DNA from: JBGOUJ01 sp041477005
GTDB lineage: Bacteria > Acidobacteriota > Terriglobia > Bryobacterales > JACQDG01
Reading direction: 5' to 3'
DNA length: 14,283 nt
NCBI GenBank assembly: GCA_041477005.1
Contig: JBGOUJ010000132.1
Span: 1-14,283 of the forward strand
How positions within the stretch are numbered: the stretch's first letter is position 1; every line of letters begins with the position of its first letter. The notes under the pieces were generated by a model. It had not been told where the DNA came from, did no database searches, and was given only the letters and a program-made list of their open reading frames with translations. Positions 5,746 through 11,675 of the stretch are shown one piece after another. The translations under genes were made by a program, and so were the position numbers.

Positions 5746-6748
5746 ATGCGCGCGCTGCTGCTCCTGACCGTGCTGGCCGCCGGCGCGGCACGGGAGCCGA
5801 GGGGCTACCTCTGCTACCGGGCGACAAGCCCGATGAAGGTGGATGGCAGGCTCGACGAGCCGGCGTGGCAGAATGTCCCCTGGACGGATGATTTTGTCGA
5901 TATCGAGGGCGACGCCAGGCCCCGGCCGCGGTTCCGCACCCGCGCGAAAATGCTCTGGGATCAAAAGCATCTTTACGTCGCCGCGGACATCGAAGAACCG
6001 CACGTTTGGGCAACGCTGACCCGGCACGATTCCGTCATCTTTCACGACAACGATTTCGAGGTCTTCATCGATCCGAACGGCGACAATCACGAATACTACG
6101 AGCTGGAGATCAACGCGCTGAACACCACGTGGGATTTGTTTCTCCCGCTGCCGTACAAAGACGGCGGGAAGGCGCGGAACGAGTGGGAGATCGCGGGTCT
6201 AAGAACCGCCGTCCGCGTCGCGGGGACCCTAAACGATCCGTCCTGATCGGGACCGGGGCTGGTCGGTGGAGATGGCGCTGCCGTGGGAAGCCCTGGCGCA
6301 GTATGCGCATCGCCAGTGCCCCCCGGCCGACGGAGACCAGTGGCGCATCAACTTCTCCCGCGTCGAGTGGCAGGTGCAGGTCGCGAGCGGCAAGTACCAG
6401 AAAGTGGCTGGAACACGCGAAGACAACTGGGTCTGGTCCCCGCAGGGAGTCATCAATATGCACCGGCCGGAGAGGTGGGGCTACGTTCAGTTTTCAACGG
6501 CCCCCATCGGGACCGCGCAATTCCGGCCGGATCCCACCGGGCCGGCGCGCGATCTGCTCCACCGCGTCTATTACACCCAGCAGGACTACCGGAAGATCCA
6601 CCGGCGATGGGCCGCCAGCCTGGACGAACTCGAGCTCGCCGGGAACGGCGTCACGATGGAGCTCACCGCTAGCGGCTTCCGGGCTACGGCCCGCAGCGGA
6701 AATCGGCGCCTGCACATCCGACAAGATTCGCTGGTTTGGGAAGAGTAA
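5746..6748 (+). pseudogene. CBM9-like secreted carbohydrate-binding protein, interrupted by a one-base frameshift
   Basis: Two abutting frames together give one family-9 carbohydrate-binding-module-like protein of about 334 residues. The first part (5746-6246, 166 aa) has a short signal peptide MRALLLLTVLAAGAA and the domain start MKVDGRLDEPAWQNVPW, FEVFIDPNGDNHEYYELEIN and TTWDLFLP. The second part (from about 6245 to 6748) continues with DRDRGWSVEMALPWEAL, WRINFSRVEW, DNWVWSPQGVINMHRPERWG. Removing one T from the TCC-TGA-T stretch at 6241-6247 joins them without loss of residues. Such proteins are common in Acidobacteriota, usually single-domain and exported, and probably bind sugars or polymers. 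No ribosome binding site is clear before the ATG. It may be a mutated gene, a sequencing error or, less likely, a +1 recoding site. Confidence 0.8.
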
Positions 6749-6900
6749 AGGTCGCTAAACATGGCGTCGTTCGTGTTTGCGCCACCAACCGCTTGCTTAC
6801 GCGCGCGGCCCGGTGCGGCGCCGCTCCGGGCCGCGACCGTCAGGGGGCGGGGGAGAGACGTGCGGTGGGTAGAGCCGGCCGCGCCGGGAGGTCTGGACCG

Positions 6901-7851
6901 ATGATACTTCAACGACGCGGAGCCGCTTGCGCGGTGCTGCTGCTGGCGTGCCCTGGGCTGCCGCTTTTCGCGCAACCGGCGGCGCGCGGCGGCCCGAAGA
7001 CCGCGCGGGCGCCGTTCCAGGCGCAATCTTCCTCGACCATCGCCTACGGCGCCAAGGATGGCGAAGAGACGGTCGAGATCACGAACGTCGCCTATGAGGT
7101 CAGCGGGACCAACGTCCCCGGCCGCCCGCCGGACGAGCGTCTCGTATTGCGCAAGACGACGCGCACGAAGGAAGTCCTGGGCGATATGGGTATCGAGGCG
7201 ACGATAACGCTCGAGGCCTGGCCCCTCGGCGCGAGCCTCAGCCAGAAGCCCCTCTACGCGATCAGGCTCACCGGCGTCGACGGCCGCAACATGGACAACG
7301 CTCTGTTGGTGTTCTCGCGTGGTACTGAGGAGGTTGACTGGTGGTCGGTTCACCAGCTCGGCAACGGCCGGCATCTCTTCGACACCTACGTGCCGCTCCT
7401 CAGATTTTCGATCTCGCGCGAGACCTTGACGCTGCGTTACACGGGCTTCGAAGCGCCGCCGGACGATACGCCCGATGCGCGCCTCAAGGAGCCCCATGTA
7501 GTGGGCGTCCTCACCTACACCTCGGCTGAGCGGGTGATTCGAGAGGCGCTCCTCACCTGCGATGATCCCAAACAGGCGCGGATCCTGCGCTCCTATGCGG
7601 ACGCGTCGCGGACAGCATCCCTGGTCGAGGGGCCGGTCGCGGGCGTCAAAGCAAAGAAGGCCGGCGAGCCCTCGCGCGCGATCCGGATCTCGTTCAGTCG
7701 GTCCTATCCCTCGGCTCCCAGCCCCGTTACGGTGCTCATCACCATCGCGGACGACAATCTCGATCTCGCCCGCGCGCAACTGCCGCCCTCCATGCACGTA
7801 AGCGCCTGGCAGCGTTATCCTCGGTGTATACTGGCAGCTTCCCGGCCGTAG
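6901..7851 (+). CDS. Uncharacterised secreted protein, 316 aa
   Basis: I do not recognise the family. The start is the ATG at 6901, preceded by GGGAGG at 6886-6891; the open frame extends further upstream (to 6736) but without support. Residues 1-25 (MILQRRGAACAVLLLACPG followed by LPLFAQ) form a signal peptide with cleavage probably after the AQ. The mature part is a globular mixed beta protein with strings such as YAVRLTG-like YAIRLTGVDGRN, EEVDWWSVHQLGNG and FSISRETLTLRYTGFEAPP. The last 15 residues (WQRYPRCILAASRP) look unlike the rest and could reflect a frameshift at the end. It sits between the CBM9-like gene and the SMP-30 gene on the same strand, and may share their transcript. Confidence 0.7.
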   Translation: MILQRRGAACAVLLLACPGLPLFAQPAARGGPKTARAPFQAQSSSTIAYGAKDGEETVEITNVAYEVSGTNVPGRPPDERLVLRKTTRTKEVLGDMGIEATITLEAWPLGASLSQKPLYAIRLTGVDGRNMDNALLVFSRGTEEVDWWSVHQLGNGRHLFDTYVPLLRFSISRETLTLRYTGFEAPPDDTPDARLKEPHVVGVLTYTSAERVIREALLTCDDPKQARILRSYADASRTASLVEGPVAGVKAKKAGEPSRAIRISFSRSYPSAPSPVTVLITIADDNLDLARAQLPPSMHVSAWQRYPRCILAASRP

Positions 7852-7932
7852 CGCGGCGATGCTGGCCTGGGGCCGCGCGCCGCCCGGATGCGCCATCCCT
7901 GACTTAGGACAGAACGCGCATAAGGCGCTGCG

Positions 7933-7940
7933 AAAGGAGG
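7933..7940 (+). promoter_or_regulatory. Strong ribosome binding site for a TTG start
   Basis: AAAGGAGG lies nine nt upstream of the TTG at 7950 and decides the start of the SMP-30 gene, since no ATG of the frame is similarly placed. Confidence 0.8.
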
Positions 7941-7949
7941 GAATCCGGT

Positions 7950-8918
7950 TTGCGGGATAACCGAGTGAGAGGGATCTGGCTGGCGTGCTGTGGCGTCGTC
8001 TGGCTGGCCCAGTCCGGCAGCATGGGATTGTGGGCGCAGGGGCGGCAGCCGCGTAATTTCGAGCTGCGGCAGGAATCCGAAAAGTTCTGGAATCTCATCG
8101 CCCTCGACACGAAGCTCGAGAAAGTCGCAGGCGGGTTTGGCTTCACAGAAGGACCGGTGTGGGACAAGAAGGGGTTCCTCTATGTCAGCGACGAGGTCCA
8201 GAACGTTATTTATCGCGTGTTTCCGGACGGGCGGAAGGAGGTTGTGCTGAGCATCGGCGATCCGGACGGCAGCACCTACGACCGGGAGAACCGGCTCATC
8301 ACCACTGCCAGCGTGTTGCGCGCGATCATTGCGGTCGAGCCCAACGGCGAGTACAAGATTCTGGCGGACAAGTACGACGGGAAGAAGTTCAACAGCCCGA
8401 ACGATGTTGTGCTCGGACCCGACGGCGCTTTTTATTTTACGGATCCGACCCTCGACCTGCCGAAGGGCGAGAAACAGGAGATTCCGTTTCAGGGGGTGTA
8501 TCGTCTGGGGAACGATGGGTCGGTCCGGCTGTTGACGAGCGAGCTGGCACAGCCGAACGGGCTAGCCTTCTCTCCGGACGGCCGTCGATTGTACGTCGAC
8601 GACACCAAGACCCGCGAGATTCACGCTTACGATTTCGGCCCCGACGCGAAACTGCGGAATGGAAGGCTTTTTGCGAAGGAAGAAGGACGCGGCGGCGTTC
8701 CCGACGGCATGCGTGTCGACCGCGAGGGCAACCTCTGGGTGACGGGGCCGCTCGGCATCTGGGTGTGGAGCCCCGATGCGCAGCATCTCGGCACCATCGT
8801 GTTGCCGGAGACCGCAGCGAACCTCACCTGGGGGGATAGCGACTACCGCACGCTCTACATCACCGCTTCCAAGTCGGTATACCGCCTGAAGACCAAGATC
8901 CAAGGCTTCGTACCGTAG
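7950..8918 (+). CDS. SMP-30/gluconolactonase family protein, secreted
   Basis: A 322-residue six-bladed beta-propeller of the SMP-30/gluconolactonase/LRE family, which opens aldonolactones or related lactones using a bound divalent metal. Key family positions are present: Glu67 (GFTEGPVW), Asn151-Asp152 (NSPNDVV), Asn203 (QPNGLAFSPDG) and Asp252 (VPDGMRVD). FTDPTLDL at 163-170 is also typical. The N-terminus to about residue 30 (GIWLACCGVVWLAQSGSMG then LWAQG) is a signal peptide, so the enzyme should be periplasmic or extracellular. The usual HGN-type motif after the second blade is replaced by ITTASVLRAI (117-126), so substrate specificity may differ. Start at TTG, fixed by AAAGGAGG upstream. 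Confidence 0.9.
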   Translation: MRDNRVRGIWLACCGVVWLAQSGSMGLWAQGRQPRNFELRQESEKFWNLIALDTKLEKVAGGFGFTEGPVWDKKGFLYVSDEVQNVIYRVFPDGRKEVVLSIGDPDGSTYDRENRLITTASVLRAIIAVEPNGEYKILADKYDGKKFNSPNDVVLGPDGAFYFTDPTLDLPKGEKQEIPFQGVYRLGNDGSVRLLTSELAQPNGLAFSPDGRRLYVDDTKTREIHAYDFGPDAKLRNGRLFAKEEGRGGVPDGMRVDREGNLWVTGPLGIWVWSPDAQHLGTIVLPETAANLTWGDSDYRTLYITASKSVYRLKTKIQGFVP

Positions 8919-8919
8919 G

Positions 8920-8959
8920 GTGTCGAAGACCGCCATCAGGCCGGCGCCCTCAGCGACAC
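8920..8959. terminator. Possible hairpin after the SMP-30 gene
   Basis: GTGTCG at 8920-8925 and CGACAC at 8954-8959 form an outer stem, with an inner CGCC/GGCG pair at about 8931-8934 and 8943-8946. It begins two nt after the stop codon. No U-tract follows, so it is a weak terminator candidate. Confidence 0.3.
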
Positions 8960-9026
8960 TCTGATACTATCGTATCGCCTTGCCGAAGAACCCGTAAGAC
9001 TTCCCAAATCAGATGACCGAACCGTC

Positions 9027-9418
9027 ATGCCTGTCGAGGTGATCGAGCGGCGCATTTCTTCATCCGAGGCCAGAAAGTCATGCTCGACCGCGATCTCGCA
9101 GATCTGCACGGAGTCCCGACAAAGGTATTCAACCAGGCGGTGAGGTGCAACCAAGATCGCTTCCCTGAGGACTTTATGTTCCAGGTCACGCGGGAAGAGG
9201 CCCAATCCTTGAGGTCACAGATTGTGACCTCAAGTTGGGGTCGGCGCCGGTACTTGCCTTACGTTTTCACCGAGCAGGGTGTCGCGATGCTCTCGAGCGC
9301 GCTGCACAGCAAGCGCGCCATCCAGGTAAACATCACCATCATGCGTGCCTTCGTCCGAGTGCAGCTTCCGTTGCTCTCCGACATGAGCCAGGAGGAACAG
9401 ACCCGGAGAAGGGAATGA
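9027..9418 (+). pseudogene. ORF6N-domain DNA-binding protein, frameshifted and shortened
   Basis: The frame starting at ATG 9027 reads MPVEVIERRI and then loses similarity. The frame from 9080 reads MLDRDLADLHGVPTKVFNQA, then RFPEDFMFQVTREE, the SQIVTSSWGRRRYLPYVFTE stretch and a RAFVRVQLPLL end, a clear ORF6N domain (phage antirepressor-like). Adding one T in the TTTCTTC at about 9055-9060 restores IFFIRGQKVMLDRDL, the expected continuous sequence. The C-terminus is also short: family members usually continue with a coiled-coil of 50 or more residues, here replaced by SDMSQEEQTRRRE and a stop. ORF6N proteins occur in phages and widely in bacterial accessory regions. It is a decayed gene or contains assembly errors. 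Confidence 0.75.
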
Positions 9419-9453
9419 GCCAGCCACGCCCAGGGTATCTTCGTAAATCAGGA

Positions 9454-9483
9454 TTGACTTTACAGTTTAAAGTACTTTACAAT
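9454..9483 (+). promoter_or_regulatory. Strong promoter giving a leaderless transcript
   Basis: TTGACT at 9454-9459 and TACAAT at 9478-9483 are separated by 18 nt, each matching the sigma70 consensus at five of six positions. Transcription is expected to start near 9490, directly at the GTG codon at 9491; no Shine-Dalgarno sequence precedes that codon. The combination suggests a leaderless mRNA. Confidence 0.7.
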
Positions 9484-9484
9484 T
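9457..9484. promoter_or_regulatory. Candidate operator: perfect 12-bp palindrome TAAAGTACTTTA inside the promoter
   Basis: TAAAGTACTTTA at 9468-9479 is a perfect palindrome between the -35 box and -10 box, overlapping the -10 by two nt. A third half-site ACTTTA is at 9457-9462. In other terms, ACTTTACAGTT (9457-9467) and ACTTTACAATT (9474-9484) are direct repeats with 17-nt spacing. A repressor bound here would block RNA polymerase. The regulator is not identifiable in the window. Confidence 0.55.
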
Positions 9485-9490
9485 GTTGGC

Positions 9491-10288
9491 GTGACATCTC
9501 TTTCCTTTACGACCCCGGCTTCGGCCCCCTCGCTCTACGAGCGGTGGCATCGACATTTTCTCAAGAACCGCGGCGGCCCACGGGCCTTGCCATGGCACGA
9601 CTCCTATCTGCTCAGCGCCGCCGAGCTCCGGCTCGCTGGCCGGTCCATTCAGCAGTTCCAGTTGGGCGAATGGGCTCGCGGCCGGGGTCTCATCCGGAGG
9701 GCTTCGTTAAACCCGGCCCTGGCTCGAGACCCGTGGTTTCTGCCCGCGCTGGAGCTCTTCATCGCCGAGGAGCAGGGCCACAGCGGCATCCTCGGTCGCT
9801 TCCTGGACCGCGAGCGGATTCCGCGGCTGAAGCATCACTGGCTCGATGGAGTCTTTCGCCGGCTGCGCAAGCTGGCCGGCCTGGAGGTCTGTGCGATGGT
9901 GCTGGTCACGGCGGAGGTTCTCGCCATACCCTTCTACCAGGCGCTCCGGGACGCCACGCGCTCGCACTTGCTCCGCTCGATCTGTGCGCGGATCCTTTGT
10001 GACGAGGCAGCCCACCTGAGCTACCAGGCCCTGACGCTGGGCTTAATTCGCCGCCCGCTCTGCGCGAGGGCCCGGACGATCCGCTCCCTCTGTGACTCGA
10101 CGCTTTTCCGGGGCACGGCATTACTGCTGTGGCAGCAGCACCGCGGGGTGTTTCGTGCCGCGGGATGGGGATTTCACCGCTTCTGGAGCGACTCCCGCCG
10201 GGAGTTCGCGCGGCTGCAGCTCCGGATCCGGCACGTCTCGCTCGATCGGGCGTGCGCCGATTCCTTCGACGAGCTGAGGCTGGATTAA
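9491..10288 (+). CDS. Ferritin-like diiron protein
   Basis: A 265-residue, mainly helical protein whose acidic residues follow the canonical four-helix diiron order E, ExxH, E, ExxH. Glu60 lies in QQFQLGEWARG, Glu94-x-x-His97 in FIAEEQGHSGIL, Glu142 in MVLVTAEVLAIPFY and Glu172-x-x-His175 in RILCDEAAHLSYQ. This matches ferritin-like oxygenases/desaturases rather than storage ferritins, because of the length and the long C-terminal arm (about 190-265). No signal peptide is evident, but the 133-150 helix is quite hydrophobic. Reaction unknown; oxidation of a lipid or other small molecule is plausible. The GTG start follows the promoter directly. The 3' end is only eight nt from the end of the convergent DUF1501 gene, leaving no room for a separate terminator. 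Confidence 0.78.
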   Translation: MTSLSFTTPASAPSLYERWHRHFLKNRGGPRALPWHDSYLLSAAELRLAGRSIQQFQLGEWARGRGLIRRASLNPALARDPWFLPALELFIAEEQGHSGILGRFLDRERIPRLKHHWLDGVFRRLRKLAGLEVCAMVLVTAEVLAIPFYQALRDATRSHLLRSICARILCDEAAHLSYQALTLGLIRRPLCARARTIRSLCDSTLFRGTALLLWQQHRGVFRAAGWGFHRFWSDSRREFARLQLRIRHVSLDRACADSFDELRLD

Positions 10289-10296
10289 CGGAATCC

Positions 10297-11583
10297 TCAG
10301 GCCAGCAGAAACTCGATTGGCTTGCCCTTATCGGCGAGCTTGAACGGCCTTCCGATATTGCTGATGTACTCTTTCTCCGGATTGATTCCCAGCTTCTTGT
10401 AAATGGTGGCGGTAAGGTCGCTGACCTCGACGGGGTGATCCTTGACGAACATGCCCTTCTCGTCGCTTTCGCCCAGAACGCGGCCCCCGGCGATGCCGGC
10501 GCCGGCCAGGGTGAGCGAGAACGCGTTGGGCCAGTGGTCGCGTCCGCCCATCCCGTTGATCTCCGGCGTGCGGCCGAATTCGCCGGTGACGATCACCAGC
10601 GTGGAGTCGAGCAGGCCGCGCTGCTGCAGGTCTTCGAGCAGCGACGAATAAGCCCGGTCGAGCTCGGGCAGGAAAGTATTGGCCAGGTTGGGGAAGATGT
10701 CCTTGTGGTGGTCCCAGGTGTTGAATCCGCGGGAGACGGTGACGAACCGCACGCCGGCCTCGACCAGCCGCCGGGCCAGCAGCGCTCCCTGCCCGATCGA
10801 CGTGCGGCCGTACTTCTCCCGGAGCGCCTCCGGCTCTTCCTCGATGCGGAAGGCCCTCTTCGCCTTCTCCGAGTGCATGAGCTGGAAAGCGGTCTGGTAG
10901 TAGGAATCCATGCTTTCGAGCACCCCGGTCGTGTCCAGCCGCCGGAACTTCTCATCCACCACGCCGAGCAGCGAGCGGCGGTGATCCATGCGCGACCAAT
11001 CCACCCCCATCGGCAGATCCATGTCCTGGACCTTGTAGTTGTCCTGGTTCGGATTGCCGGCGTTGAAGGGGTTGTAGCGCGGACCGAGAAAGCCCGCTTT
11101 CTCCCAGCTTCCCGTGGCCGCGGGTATCGAAACCGCCGCGGGCAGTTCGGTGCGCGGGCCGAGTTCCCTGCCCACTACGCATTGCATGGAAGGAAGCTGC
11201 ACCGTGGCCAGCGGATCGTGTCCGCTCTGGATCAGGTTGCAGGCCGCCTCGTGGGCCGCCTGCTTGTGGGTCATGGAGCGGACGATAACGAACTTGTCGG
11301 CATGCCGGGCGGTGAGCGGAAGCTGCTCGGAGATGCGGATGCCGGAAACGTTCGTTTCGATCGGCTTGAAGAGGCTCCGGTAGCGGGAGTCGGCGTCGGG
11401 CTTCGGATCGAACGTATCGAGCTGGCTCATGCCGCCGGTGAGCCACAGGTGGATAACCGAGATGTCCCGCTTAACCGGCGCCGGGGCCTGTGCGCGCAGG
11501 CGCAAGACGTCCCCGTAGCCCAGAAAGCCAAACACCTGGAGCGACCCGACTTTGAGAAACGCGCGGCGATCGAACTGTGTCAT
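10297..11583 (-). CDS. DUF1501 protein with Tat-type signal
   Basis: A 428-residue protein of the DUF1501 family, related to the alkaline phosphatase/sulfatase fold and widespread in Planctomycetes and Acidobacteriota. The N-terminus MTQFDRRAFLKVGSLQVFGF has a twin-arginine-like pair before a hydrophobic stretch, so export is expected. Family signatures seen are HLWLTGGMSQLDTFDPKPDA near the start, VRSMTHKQAAHE, TVSRGFNTWDHH, and TGEFGRTPEINGMGGRDHWP in the C-terminal third, containing His/Asp/Glu residues likely to bind metal. It is the last gene of the minus-strand operon that begins right of the window, downstream of the DUF1549/DUF1553 gene, its usual partner. The ATG at 11583 is preferred over an in-frame GTG at 11604 because the Tat signal begins there and AAGGG precedes it. 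Biochemical function is not established. Confidence 0.9.
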   Translation of the reverse strand: MTQFDRRAFLKVGSLQVFGFLGYGDVLRLRAQAPAPVKRDISVIHLWLTGGMSQLDTFDPKPDADSRYRSLFKPIETNVSGIRISEQLPLTARHADKFVIVRSMTHKQAAHEAACNLIQSGHDPLATVQLPSMQCVVGRELGPRTELPAAVSIPAATGSWEKAGFLGPRYNPFNAGNPNQDNYKVQDMDLPMGVDWSRMDHRRSLLGVVDEKFRRLDTTGVLESMDSYYQTAFQLMHSEKAKRAFRIEEEPEALREKYGRTSIGQGALLARRLVEAGVRFVTVSRGFNTWDHHKDIFPNLANTFLPELDRAYSSLLEDLQQRGLLDSTLVIVTGEFGRTPEINGMGGRDHWPNAFSLTLAGAGIAGGRVLGESDEKGMFVKDHPVEVSDLTATIYKKLGINPEKEYISNIGRPFKLADKGKPIEFLLA

Positions 11584-11598
11584 AAGAACCCTTATTGA

Positions 11599-11671
11599 AA
11601 CCACGGATGAACACAGATGAACACGGATAAAACCGGCTTCGATCTGTGTTTATCTGTATTCATCTGTGGTT
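11599..11671. repeat. Palindrome of 10-nt units between the cytochrome and DUF1501 genes
   Basis: The left arm 11599-11628 and right arm 11642-11671 are 30 nt each and complementary at 26 positions; all four differences are transitions. Both arms have a 10-nt period (ATGAACACAG, ATGAACACGG on the left; ATCTGTGTTT, ATCTGTATTC on the right). The loop is 13 nt. The element begins four nt after the stop codon of the upstream gene and fills the intergenic space almost to the ribosome binding site of the DUF1501 gene. Confidence 0.85.
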
Positions 11672-11675
11672 CCCT

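Noticed and set aside
6586..7896. 436-residue open frame on the - strand opposite the unknown secreted protein
   Set aside because: Arg/Ala-rich composition, no domain and no start signal. The + strand frame has a signal peptide and a ribosome binding site.
10129..11598. 489-residue open frame on the + strand opposite the DUF1501 gene
   Set aside because: It runs antisense through a clear DUF1501 gene and overlaps the end of the diiron gene. High GC content at third codon positions explains the long open antisense frame; no domain is visible.
11583..11604. GTG at 11604 as start of the DUF1501 gene
   Set aside because: It lies in the palindrome arm and has no ribosome binding site; the ATG at 11583 begins the Tat signal.
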